Source: Yanghanlia sp047501535 (lineage in GTDB: Bacteria; Pseudomonadota; Gammaproteobacteria; Burkholderiales; Burkholderiaceae_B). Taken from it: DNA of 64,000 nt. How positions within the stretch are numbered: position 1 is the stretch's first letter; the number at the start of each line of letters is the position of its first letter. The position numbers were made by a program, and so were the translations under genes. Location: NCBI RefSeq assembly GCF_047501535.1, contig NZ_JAZDRJ010000007.1, positions 62,001-126,000 of the forward strand. The letters are read 5' to 3'. The notes beneath the pieces were generated by a model, which saw only the letters and a list, made by a program, of their open reading frames with translations, had not been told where the DNA came from and did no database searches. Of this stretch, positions 1-8,017 are shown piece by piece.

Positions 1-54
1 TGTGGGCGGTATTCAGCGTAATCGATCAGCTATGAGAAGGCCGCACAAAAGCAC

Positions 55-86
55 AAGGGGTTAGCCCGTTTGTGAGCTAACCCCTT
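55..86 (-). terminator. Intrinsic terminator of tRNA-Arg
   Basis: A perfect 11-bp inverted repeat (55-65 with 76-86) encloses a 10-nt loop and begins 9 bp beyond the 3' end of the tRNA on the minus strand. The tract after the stem on that strand is only moderately T-rich (GTGCTTTTGTG). Position and stem strength make it the likely tRNA terminator. Confidence 0.7.
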
Positions 87-94
87 GATTTGTA

Positions 95-171
95 TGGCGC
101 GGCTGGCAGGATTCGAACCCACGACCCCTTGGTTCGTAGCCAAGTACTCTATCCAACTGAGCTACAGCCGC
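95..171 (-). tRNA. tRNA-Arg (anticodon ACG)
   Basis: Read on the minus strand this is a 77-nt cloverleaf with a 7-bp acceptor stem (GCGGCTG / CAGCCGC), a D-arm, an anticodon stem CTTGG/CCAAG around the loop CTACGAA (anticodon ACG), a TTCGAAT T-loop and an encoded 3' CCA after discriminator G. ACG anticodons are normally deaminated to ICG by TadA and then read CGU, CGC and CGA. A promoter lies just upstream and a hairpin terminator just downstream, so it is probably transcribed alone. Confidence 0.97.
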
Positions 172-181
172 TGAGAAATGA

Positions 182-211
182 ACTATAACATGATTTTTAA
201 AAGCGGTGCAA
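182..211 (-). promoter_or_regulatory. Sigma-70 promoter of tRNA-Arg
   Basis: On the minus strand TTGCAC (206-211) and TATAGT (182-187) are separated by 18 nt. The expected start of transcription is about 175, only a few bases before the tRNA 5' end at 171, which is the usual stable-RNA arrangement. Confidence 0.65.
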
Positions 212-323
212 GTCGTTTGCGCTGTGGCGGTAAAACAAGTTGCTTTGCTCATTTCCGAAGTGCGTTAGCGCCTCAGAAAAACCATGAGTTCACATGGCGT
301 GTTAGCCATGAAAGACGCGAATT

Positions 324-944
324 CTACACTGAATTTGAAACTTGTGCAGGCGATTGAGAAAAATTCTTATTTTTGACTCGCGGCTTCGGCACACGCGAGA
401 CCCATGCGGAGCCTTCTACATAATAGCGAAGCGGCTTGTCCGCCCAAGCGCCGGCGTAGTGCACGCCTATGCGTGGTGATGTCAGAACGGATGTTGGCGT
501 GTAGCCATCATCCGCCAGAAACAAGGGGCTGTCAGGTTGGCAAAGGTCGGCGCCATAAAGGCTTTTGTCTATTCCCATGGCCTTGGTGAGCCGCCCGGGG
601 CCGCTGGTGTTGGATTCCAGCCCTTGTACGGGTTCCAGTGCACGGAGCAAGACGGCGGAGCCGCTGGCCGCAGGGCCGGTCACCACATTCATGCAGTGAT
701 GCATGCCATAGATTAAGTAGACATAGGCGTGCCCGGCTTCGCCAAACATGACTTGGGTACGAGGGGTGACTCCTTTGGAGGAATGCGCGGCAAGATCCTG
801 GCGCCCCAGGTAGGCCTCCACTTCGACGATGCGGCCCATGCACAAGCCCAGATCTGTGCGGTGTACCAGCAACTTGCCAAGGAGGTCGCGCGCTACTTCA
901 GTGGCAGGCCGCTGATAGAAGCGGCGAGGCAGGGGCAGCATCAT
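324..944 (-). CDS. mpg: DNA-3-methyladenine glycosylase (AAG/MPG type)
   Basis: Base-excision repair glycosylase that removes alkylated purines such as 3-methyladenine. The 206-aa product matches the AAG/MPG fold: the catalytic motif EVEAYLG with Glu43 and Tyr45, then AAHSS, TPRTQVMF and the YVYLIYGMHHCMNVV strand. The reading frame stays open far upstream (to 1391), but that stretch is a shadow of glk and has no family similarity. The chosen ATG at 944 overlaps the glk TGA stop (ATGA), and the next codon (941) is also ATG. The glk overlap implies translational coupling. The family is less common in proteobacteria than AlkA or Tag. Confidence 0.9.
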   Translation of the reverse strand: MMLPLPRRFYQRPATEVARDLLGKLLVHRTDLGLCMGRIVEVEAYLGRQDLAAHSSKGVTPRTQVMFGEAGHAYVYLIYGMHHCMNVVTGPAASGSAVLLRALEPVQGLESNTSGPGRLTKAMGIDKSLYGADLCQPDSPLFLADDGYTPTSVLTSPRIGVHYAGAWADKPLRYYVEGSAWVSRVPKPRVKNKNFSQSPAQVSNSV

Positions 945-1924
945 GTTAGACCGCCCTGCGGTACCAGGTGGGCGGCGGCTCCCACCAGGCCGGGGTAAGG
1001 GCTGCGGATGACATGTACAGGAATGGCGGCGAGGTAGTCGCCGAACCGGCCTTTGTCGCGGAAGCGGGCATGGAACGGCGAACGGGAAAAGTATTCGCCC
1101 AGTTTGGGCACAATGCCGCCACCCAGGAAGATGCCGCCGCGAGCACCCAGAGTCAGTGCCAGGTTGGCCGCCGCCGTGCCCAGAATGGCGCAAAAAATAT
1201 CGAGGGTGCGCAGGCTGAGCGAGCAGGATTGCTCCAGTGCTCGGGCGGTGATGTCCCAGGGGGCGAGGTCTTCCTGCGGCTGGCCCTCTTGCCGTGTAAG
1301 GCATTGGTAGATCAGTTGCAGCCCGGCGCCGGATAAAAACCGTTCTGTGGAAACATGGCCGTAAATCTCGCGTGCCTGTTCCCATAGCCAAGTTTCGGTT
1401 TCGTCGCAGGGCGAAAAGCTCGTGTGGCCGCCTTCACCGGCCAGTGCCACCCATTTGCCTTCGCTGGTGGGGATCAGGCCCGAAACACCCAACCCGGTGC
1501 CCGGGCCCAGCAGCCCTATGGGGGTGCCACGCACGGGCTGGCCGCTACCGATGAGTTCGAGTTCATCGGAAGGCAAGTGGGGCAGGGCGAGCGCCAGGGC
1601 GGAAAAATCGTTTAGCAGAACCAGGCGTTCTAGCTTAAGCGCCTTGCGAGTGGCTTCTGTAGAAAAAGACCATTGCGCGTTGGTCATGCTGATGTGGTCG
1701 CCCGAAACAGGGTTGGCGATGCCGATTACGGCGGTCTTGATGCCCTCCAGCCCTTCTTGAGAAAGGAATTCGCGCAGCGGGGTTTCGAGGTCGTGGTAAT
1801 CAACCGTACGTTTGACCCATATGCGGCTGATATCTTGTACGCCCCGACTCACGGCGAAGCGGATGTGTGTGCCGCCGATATCGCCAACAACTCTGACTGT
1901 GTGCTCATGGGTGCCAATAGACAT
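941..1924 (-). CDS. glk: Glucokinase
   Basis: Phosphorylates glucose with ATP to glucose-6-phosphate. The 327-aa product is a proteobacterial Glk-family protein: an N-terminal phosphate loop VVGDIGGTHIRFAV, the sugar-binding LLNDFSALAL segment, LGPGTGLGVSGL, and GEGGHTSFSP. I chose ATG 1924; the frame can start at TTG 1951, but that would deepen the overlap with pgl (which ends at 1905) from 20 to 47 bp and has no ribosome site. The gene is packed between pgl and mpg, so the three are probably co-transcribed. It feeds glucose carbon to the oxidative pentose phosphate or Entner-Doudoroff route with pgl. Confidence 0.92.
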   Translation of the reverse strand: MSIGTHEHTVRVVGDIGGTHIRFAVSRGVQDISRIWVKRTVDYHDLETPLREFLSQEGLEGIKTAVIGIANPVSGDHISMTNAQWSFSTEATRKALKLERLVLLNDFSALALALPHLPSDELELIGSGQPVRGTPIGLLGPGTGLGVSGLIPTSEGKWVALAGEGGHTSFSPCDETETWLWEQAREIYGHVSTERFLSGAGLQLIYQCLTRQEGQPQEDLAPWDITARALEQSCSLSLRTLDIFCAILGTAAANLALTLGARGGIFLGGGIVPKLGEYFSRSPFHARFRDKGRFGDYLAAIPVHVIRSPYPGLVGAAAHLVPQGGLT

Positions 1925-2576
1925 GGAAGGACGCTCTCTGTTCTGCGGCAAGAAAACTGATAGGAAGGCGCCGGTCGATTTGACGTTGGGCTTCTAGCAG
2001 AATGTCTCGTTTCTTGATTCCAGTAATGTGGAGAATGGTGTGCCGGCAGGCGCGCAGGGCCGCTAGGCTGAGAGAAATACGCTCGTGCGACGCCTGCGTA
2101 GGCGTGACATGCAAATAGCAGGCCGCATCGGCGGCCAGCGCAGCATCAAGTTGTGGCGCGTCGGGGAAAATCGACGCCATGTGGCCGTCTTCGCCCATAC
2201 CCAACAAGGCTAAGTCGATGGGCTGAGCGTCGGCGTTGGCAGCCGCCACCGCGGTTTCAATTGTGGCGCCGGCCTGGTGAAGGCCCTGGAATTCAGCCTT
2301 GCTGGCAGCACCGGTTAGCAGGTGTTGGCGAACTAAGCTTTCATTGCTGTCAGGATGGGAGGCCGGGACGTAACGTTCGTCTACCAAACGCACTCGCACC
2401 CGATGCCATTCCAGTTCGATTTCCGCCAGCCTGTCGAACACAGGGATGGGGGTGCGCCCCCCGGAAACCGCCAGGGTGAAGGATTCAGCAGTGTGCAGGC
2501 CTTGCCGGATACGCTGGGCGATGTCTTCAACCAAGGCATCTATGCAGGACGATGGGTCAGGATACTCATGCCACAT
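1905..2576 (-). CDS. pgl: 6-phosphogluconolactonase
   Basis: Hydrolyses 6-phosphogluconolactone to 6-phosphogluconate after glucose-6-phosphate dehydrogenase, which is not in this window. The 223-aa product has the DevB/Pgl (NagB-fold) motifs: FTLAVSGGRTPIPVF near the N terminus, VRLVDERYVP in the middle, and LALLGMGEDGHMASIFP. ATG 2576 is preferred over an in-frame TTG at 2591 because a good ribosome site (GGGAG) lies between them. The 3' end overlaps glk by 20 bp. Confidence 0.92.
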   Translation of the reverse strand: MWHEYPDPSSCIDALVEDIAQRIRQGLHTAESFTLAVSGGRTPIPVFDRLAEIELEWHRVRVRLVDERYVPASHPDSNESLVRQHLLTGAASKAEFQGLHQAGATIETAVAAANADAQPIDLALLGMGEDGHMASIFPDAPQLDAALAADAACYLHVTPTQASHERISLSLAALRACRHTILHITGIKKRDILLEAQRQIDRRLPISFLAAEQRASFHVYWHP

Positions 2577-2593
2577 GGTGTCTCCCAACAAGA

Positions 2594-2618
2594 AAAAGCG
2601 GCGGGCTGAGCCGCTTTT
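2594..2618 (-). terminator. Intrinsic terminator after the DUF423 gene
   Basis: A perfect 9-bp stem AAAAGCGGC / GCCGCTTTT (2594-2602 with 2610-2618) is followed on the minus strand by further T residues. It sits between the DUF423 stop (2625) and the pgl start (2576), so pgl-glk-mpg would need readthrough or a promoter inside the upstream gene. Confidence 0.7.
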
Positions 2619-2624
2619 GGCAAC

Positions 2625-3014
2625 TTAGCTGACAGTATCCCACTGGCCGCGTGCTGCCGCCAGTGCCAGTAGCAGCCACCCGATCATAAAGCTTACGCCG
2701 CCAATGGGCGTGATTGCCCCTACCATGCGTATGCCGCTTAACACCAGTGTATACAAGCTGCCACTGAAGATCAGGATGCCAAGCAGTAAAAACACGACGG
2801 CCGCCGACGCCAGCTTGCCATGCAAGCGTGGACGCAGTGCCGCCAGGCCTAGAAGCCCTAGGGCATGAAACATCTGATAAAGCACGGCGGTTTGCCAAAC
2901 GGCTAGCATATTGGGACCGACATGGGCCCGCAAGCCATGGGCGCCAAATGCGCCGGTGCCGACGCCCAGCATAAGTAACAACGACGCGGCGATGACGATA
3001 GTACGGGTTTTCAA
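2625..3014 (-). CDS. DUF423 family small membrane protein
   Basis: The 129-aa protein is almost wholly hydrophobic, with four predicted transmembrane helices (about residues 5-25, 40-60, 68-90 and 98-122) and the family motif GAFGAHGL early on. It matches the DUF423/YgdD inner-membrane family, whose function I do not know. The start is TTG at 3014, supported by AAGGAAAA about 7 nt upstream. It is divergent from the aidB-like gene with only 46 bp between the two starts. Confidence 0.82.
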   Translation of the reverse strand: MKTRTIVIAASLLLMLGVGTGAFGAHGLRAHVGPNMLAVWQTAVLYQMFHALGLLGLAALRPRLHGKLASAAVVFLLLGILIFSGSLYTLVLSGIRMVGAITPIGGVSFMIGWLLLALAAARGQWDTVS

Positions 3015-3060
3015 GCGGGTTTTCCTTCAGTTAGTATGAAGTACGGACACGAGGTATGCC

Positions 3061-4680
3061 ATGGGATGGAATACTCACGAAGTCACCAACCAGGTTCCCG
3101 ACCTGGTCGATTACAACTTGTACGCCGTTGACACCGTGCTGCAGGAAGCGGTTGTGCGTGAAGGCGCAGGCAAGTCCGCTCAGACATTGTCGGCGTATGG
3201 CGGCGAATTAGGCCAAGCGCCTATTATCGCACTGGCGGCCCGAGCGGATCGCTACCCACCGCAGGCCCGGCCTTTCGATCGTCAGGGCCACCGCATCGAT
3301 AGCGTAGATTTTGACCCTGGTTGGCATGCCTTCCTGGCCTTTGGCGTCGGGCAGGGCCTGCATCAGCCTGCTTCGGTGGCGCGGGCGGCGGCCTTTCTAC
3401 TGCACGGCCAAATTGAAATGGGCACGCTGTGCCCGCTGACCATGACGTCGGCGGCCATTCCAATCCTGTCGCGCCAGCCATGGTTCAGTGAGCTGAGCCC
3501 CCTGCTGTTTTCACACACCTACGACGAACGCGATACGCCTTTGGCCGATAAGCGGGGTATGTTGGTCGGCATGGGCCTGACAGAAAAACAGGGCGGTTCC
3601 GATCTGCGGCGTGCGACGACTCTGGCTACGCCTGTGCAAGGTGAGGAAGGTGTGTTCCGGCTGGTTGGGCACAAATGGTTTTTTTCTGTACCGACTGCGG
3701 ACGCCCACCTGGTACTGGCTTTGCTTGAAGGCGAACCCACATGCTTTTATGTGCCCCGCTGGTTGCCGGATGGGCGCCGCAATGCGGTGTGGCTCATGCA
3801 ACTGAAGGACAAGCTTGGTAATCGCTCCAACGCCAGTGCTGAAGTGGAGTTTCAGGATGCCGAGGGCGTGCTGGTGGGCGAACCGGGGCGAGGCATTGCC
3901 ACCCTGGTGGAGATGGCGGGCTACACCCGCCTTGATTGCGTGTTGGGCAGCACGGCTTTGATGCGAGCCGCCTTAGTGCAGGCCATGCACCATGCGCAGC
4001 ACCGGGTGGCATTCGGGCGGCCCTTGCTGCAGCAGCCTCTGATGCGGGCGGTGCTCATGGATCTTGCACTGGAAGTCGAGGCGGCGGTGGCGCTGGCCAT
4101 GCGTTTGGCGCGAGCGGTGGCTGCCAGAACGGGGCCGCTGGATGATGCCCTGGCCCGAATCGTGACGCCTGCTGCCAAGTTCTGGGTGTGTAAAAGGGCC
4201 ATTCCAGTCGTGGCCGAAGCGCTGGAAGCCTTAGGTGGAAATGGCTATATAGAAAGCCATATCTTGCCCAGGCTGTATCGTGAAGCGCCCGTGAACTCCT
4301 TGTGGGAAGGGTCGGGCAATGTGATGTGCCTGGATGTGTTGCGGGCCGTTCAGCGGCACCCTGATTGGTGGGAGGCTTTGTTGGGCTGGCTGCGCGACAG
4401 CCTGCAAGGTGAGGCTCTGGCGGATTCTCGGTTGCAGGCGCTGGTTGAACACCTGTCGCGCCCTGCGCCGGAGCGGGAAGCGGTGGCTCGCAATGTGGCC
4501 GGCACGTTGGTTTTGCTGGTTCAAGCGGCTTTGTTGCGCGGCCACGCGCCGCAACCCGTGGCCGATACGTTTATCGCGTCGCGCCTGGGGGGCGATAATC
4601 TTTCGGTGCCGGGCATGATGGCTTCGCCTGCGGCGCTCGATAGCGTGCTGCAACGGGCCTGGGCGCCCGCCTTTTCGTAA
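3061..4680 (+). CDS. AidB-like acyl-CoA dehydrogenase family flavoprotein
   Basis: A 539-aa flavoprotein of the acyl-CoA dehydrogenase superfamily. Its length and motifs fit the AidB/isovaleryl-CoA dehydrogenase-like subgroup: LTEKQGGSDLR (flavin contact), GHKWFFS, RVAFGRPL, ALGGNGYIE and LWEGSGNVMCLDVLR, the last carrying the Glu at the usual catalytic position. E. coli AidB belongs to the adaptive response to alkylation damage; whether this one has a DNA-protection or a metabolic role cannot be read from sequence. ATG 3061 has GAGG 6 nt upstream. An alkyladenine glycosylase gene lies 2 kb away on the other strand, possibly by chance. Confidence 0.82.
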   Translation: MGWNTHEVTNQVPDLVDYNLYAVDTVLQEAVVREGAGKSAQTLSAYGGELGQAPIIALAARADRYPPQARPFDRQGHRIDSVDFDPGWHAFLAFGVGQGLHQPASVARAAAFLLHGQIEMGTLCPLTMTSAAIPILSRQPWFSELSPLLFSHTYDERDTPLADKRGMLVGMGLTEKQGGSDLRRATTLATPVQGEEGVFRLVGHKWFFSVPTADAHLVLALLEGEPTCFYVPRWLPDGRRNAVWLMQLKDKLGNRSNASAEVEFQDAEGVLVGEPGRGIATLVEMAGYTRLDCVLGSTALMRAALVQAMHHAQHRVAFGRPLLQQPLMRAVLMDLALEVEAAVALAMRLARAVAARTGPLDDALARIVTPAAKFWVCKRAIPVVAEALEALGGNGYIESHILPRLYREAPVNSLWEGSGNVMCLDVLRAVQRHPDWWEALLGWLRDSLQGEALADSRLQALVEHLSRPAPEREAVARNVAGTLVLLVQAALLRGHAPQPVADTFIASRLGGDNLSVPGMMASPAALDSVLQRAWAPAFS

Positions 4681-4753
4681 GGCAAACAAGCGCATGCATT
4701 ATCATGCTGCGGGCAGACAAATAAAAAATGTTGATACAGGGCCGAAAGCAGGC

Positions 4754-7039
4754 ATGAACCGGGTAATGATGCTCAGAAAAGGGATGGTTAAGTCGGGCGG
4801 CAATCGGGCAGGTGTGGCGCGAGGGCTGATGAGGCTATTGGCTGTCAGCTTGGTGCTGTGGGTTGCGGCATGTAGTAACGAACCCGTGAATAGCCCTTAC
4901 CCCCGCGAGGATGCAGCGCGTAACGTGTTGCATACCGCTTTCACTCAACGTTCGCCTAAGTATCTAGACCCGGCCAGTTCGTATTCCACGGATGAAACGC
5001 CTTTTACCTATTCCATTTACGAGCCGCTGTACGCCTACGACTACCTGAAGCGGCCATATCAGCTGATACCCAAGGCCGCGGTCGAAGTCGCGCAGCCTGT
5101 TTATTACGACAAGGATGGCCGTGAGCTGCCCCCCGATGTAGCGGGTGAGGAGGTGGCGGTCAGCGTATACGATGTGCCGATCCGGCCCGGCATCATGTAT
5201 CAGCCGCACCCGGCTTTCGCTCAAGATGCCGAAGGCCGTGCGTTGTACTGGCCACTACAGCCTGAAGAGATCAAAGGGCGATATGCCATTACCGACTTTC
5301 CTGAAACAGGTACCCGCGAGTTGGTGGCCGACGATTATGTGTATGCGTTCCGGCGTCTGGCCAGCCCACGCGTGGTGTCGCCGATTTTCGGGGTGATGGC
5401 CGAACACGTAGTGGGCATGCGTGAATATGGCGAGCGCCTTAAAGCGCTTGATGCCGCCGACCCGGACACGCCGGCCGGCCAGCGACTCTGGCTCGATTTG
5501 CGCGAGCACGGCTTTGAAGGCGTGGAAGCGATTGACCCGCATACCTTGCGCATACGGGTGATCGGCAAGTACCCACAGTTCCGCTATTGGCTGGCCATGA
5601 CGTTCACGGCGCCGATTCCCTGGGAGGCCGACCGTTTTTACAGCCAACCCGGCATGGCCGAACATGGGTTGTCGTTAAACACGTGGCCGGTAGGCACAGG
5701 GCCCTACATGATGGTCGAATCCATTATTAACCGTCGCCATGTTTTGGAGCGCAACCCGAATTTCCGCGGAGAGCCTTACCCATGCGAAGGTGAGCCTGGT
5801 GACAAAGAGGCCGGGCTGCTGGCCGATTGCGGGCAAATGACGCCGTTCGTGGATAGAGTGGTGTTCCACCTGGAAAAAGAAAGCGTGCCGCTGATGGGTA
5901 AATTCATTCAGGGCTATTACGATATCCCGGAAGTCGGGCGCGGCGATTATGGCGCCGCCATGCAGGTGGCAGCATCCGACTCAGCGGAAAAAGCCGCGCT
6001 CTATGCCGATCACGGCATTCAGATTCACACCACCACCGAAGCGCAAGTGTTCTACTTGGGGTTCAATTGGATGGACCCGGTTGTGGGGCAGGGCGATACA
6101 CCTGAGCAGCAGGAACGCAACCGCAAACTGCGCCAGGCGCTAAGTATTGCCTTTGACTGGGAACAGTTCATCGCCATATTTCTGAACGACCAGGGCACGC
6201 CTGCCCACGGGCCGGTGCCGCCTGGAGTTTTGGGGCATCAACCCCTGCCCGAAGGTGTGAACACCCAGGTCTATACCATGGAAGATGGCAGGCCCAAACG
6301 TCGTTCGCTGGACGACGCCCGGCAACTGCTGGCCGAAGCAGGCTACCCGGGTGGGCGCGATGCGGAAACAGGCCGCCCTCTGATCTTGCACTTTGATTCC
6401 GCCGGGGGCATGGGTTCCAGCCCCATGCTGGACTGGATGCGCCGCCAACTGGCTGCACTCAACATCCAGTTGGAAGTACGGGCCACCGATTACAACCGGT
6501 TCCAGGACAAAATGCGCAACGGCAGTGCCCAGATGTTTATGTGGGGCTGGGTGGCCGATTACCCGGACGCTGAGAACTTCCTCTTTCTGCTTTACGGGCC
6601 GAATGCCAAAGCGCAGGGAGGGGGAGAAAACGCCTCCAACTATCGCAATGAGGAATTCGACCGTTTGTTTGAGGAAATGCGTTTCCTGGACGATGGCCCG
6701 CAGAAAGAAGCGTTGGTGCACCGCATGGTAGAAATTGTGCAGCATGACGCGCCCTGGATGTTTGGCTATTACCCCGCCTCCGGGGGCGCCTACCAAGCTT
6801 GGGTGGGTAACGCCAAGCCGTCACAAATGGTGCGCAATACCCTGCAGTATTACCGCCTCGATCCGGCCTTGCGGGCAGAAAACGTGCAGAAATGGAACCG
6901 GCCCGTGTGGTGGCCGTTGCTGCTGGTTTTAGCTGGCGTGCTGGCGGGCGTGTGGCTGGCTTGGCGCCAGGTGCGCCGCCGTGAGGCGGCGGTCGTGGCG
7001 GACGAACCGGCTCGCAGTACGGAGATTCCCCTCACATGA
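4754..7039 (+). CDS. ABC transporter substrate-binding lipoprotein (peptide/nickel family 5)
   Basis: Extracytoplasmic binding protein of the family-5 (oligopeptide, dipeptide, nickel) type. The N-terminal signal ends in the lipobox LWVAAC, with Cys40 as the predicted lipidation site. The mature region has family-5 motifs such as YSIYEPLYAYDYLKRPY, VGTGPYMMVE and LRQALSIAFDWE. Unusually, a hydrophobic helix near the C terminus (WWPLLLVLAGVLAGVWLAW) is followed by basic residues, so the protein may be anchored at both ends. I chose ATG 4754; ATG 4694 lacks a ribosome site and ATG 4784 is also possible. The stop overlaps the next start (ATGA). Confidence 0.82.
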   Translation: MNRVMMLRKGMVKSGGNRAGVARGLMRLLAVSLVLWVAACSNEPVNSPYPREDAARNVLHTAFTQRSPKYLDPASSYSTDETPFTYSIYEPLYAYDYLKRPYQLIPKAAVEVAQPVYYDKDGRELPPDVAGEEVAVSVYDVPIRPGIMYQPHPAFAQDAEGRALYWPLQPEEIKGRYAITDFPETGTRELVADDYVYAFRRLASPRVVSPIFGVMAEHVVGMREYGERLKALDAADPDTPAGQRLWLDLREHGFEGVEAIDPHTLRIRVIGKYPQFRYWLAMTFTAPIPWEADRFYSQPGMAEHGLSLNTWPVGTGPYMMVESIINRRHVLERNPNFRGEPYPCEGEPGDKEAGLLADCGQMTPFVDRVVFHLEKESVPLMGKFIQGYYDIPEVGRGDYGAAMQVAASDSAEKAALYADHGIQIHTTTEAQVFYLGFNWMDPVVGQGDTPEQQERNRKLRQALSIAFDWEQFIAIFLNDQGTPAHGPVPPGVLGHQPLPEGVNTQVYTMEDGRPKRRSLDDARQLLAEAGYPGGRDAETGRPLILHFDSAGGMGSSPMLDWMRRQLAALNIQLEVRATDYNRFQDKMRNGSAQMFMWGWVADYPDAENFLFLLYGPNAKAQGGGENASNYRNEEFDRLFEEMRFLDDGPQKEALVHRMVEIVQHDAPWMFGYYPASGGAYQAWVGNAKPSQMVRNTLQYYRLDPALRAENVQKWNRPVWWPLLLVLAGVLAGVWLAWRQVRRREAAVVADEPARSTEIPLT

Positions 7040-8013
7040 TTGCCTATATTTTCCGGCGCCTGCTCTACGGTGCGCTCATTCTGCTTGGCGTCAATCTTCT
7101 GACGTTTGTACTGTTTTTTGCTGTGAATACCCCGGATGACATGGCGCGGCTGGCCATTGGTGGGCAGCGGGTGAGTCAGGAAGCCATTGATCGGTGGAAA
7201 GTACAGCGTGGCTACGACAAACCGCTGTTTTACAACCAGGCAGCCGACGGTGCGGATCGGTTCAAGGAAACGATTTTCTACGACCGTTCTGTGCCGTTGC
7301 TGCGCTTTGATTTTGGCTTTTCAGATGGGGGGCGGGACATCGGCCAGGAAATACGCAGCCGCATGATGCCCAGCCTGATGCTGGCGCTGCCCACCTTCGC
7401 GCTGGGGTTGTTGGTCAGTGTTTCGTTTTCACTGCTGTTGGTGTATTTCAAGGGAACCCGGCTGGACTTCGCAGGGGTAGTGCTGTGTGTGGTGTTGCTA
7501 TCGATTTCCAGCCTGTTCTACATCATTGCAGGCCAATGGTTGTTTGCAAAAATTCTGAAGTGGGTGCCGTATTCCGGCTATGTGGAAGGTTGGGGCAGCT
7601 TACGGTTTCTGGCTTTGCCTGTGCTGATAGGGGTGATTTCCGGGCTGGGGGCGGAAGCCCGCTTCTATCGCAGCCTGTTCCTTGAAGAAAGCGGCAAGGA
7701 CTACGTGCGCACGGCGCGCGCCAAGGGGCTGGCAGAGAGAGTGGTGCTGTTTCGCCATGTGTTGCGTAATGCCATGCTGCCCATTCTGACGGGAACGGTT
7801 TCGGCGATACCTTTGCTGTTTATGGGCAGCCTGATCGCGGAATCGTTCTTCGGGATTCCCGGCTTGGGCAGCTACACCATCGACGCGATCAACGCTCAGG
7901 ACTTCTCCATCGTGCGGGCCATGGTTTTCTTGGGTTCCGCCCTGTATATCGTTGGGCTGATTCTGGCTGATGTGTCGTACACGTTGGCCGACCCACGCAT
8001 CCGATTCGAGTGA
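7036..8013 (+). CDS. ABC transporter permease, OppB/DppB type
   Basis: Inner-membrane subunit of the family-5 importer, 325 aa. It starts with the typical MIAYIFRRLLYG N terminus and first helix, then a periplasmic stretch and five further helices. The cytoplasmic ATPase-contact loop is visible as RTARAKGLAERVVLFRHVLRNAMLPIL (read in two parts around residues 225-250). The start overlaps the binding-protein stop by 4 bp and the next permease begins 4 bp after its stop, so the genes are one operon. Substrate cannot be told from the permease. Confidence 0.88.
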   Translation: MIAYIFRRLLYGALILLGVNLLTFVLFFAVNTPDDMARLAIGGQRVSQEAIDRWKVQRGYDKPLFYNQAADGADRFKETIFYDRSVPLLRFDFGFSDGGRDIGQEIRSRMMPSLMLALPTFALGLLVSVSFSLLLVYFKGTRLDFAGVVLCVVLLSISSLFYIIAGQWLFAKILKWVPYSGYVEGWGSLRFLALPVLIGVISGLGAEARFYRSLFLEESGKDYVRTARAKGLAERVVLFRHVLRNAMLPILTGTVSAIPLLFMGSLIAESFFGIPGLGSYTIDAINAQDFSIVRAMVFLGSALYIVGLILADVSYTLADPRIRFE

Positions 8014-8017
8014 CACC

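Noticed and set aside
945..1391. N-terminal extension of the mpg reading frame
   Set aside because: The added residues are Pro/Arg-rich antisense-like sequence overlapping glk; the family begins at the ATG that overlaps the glk stop.
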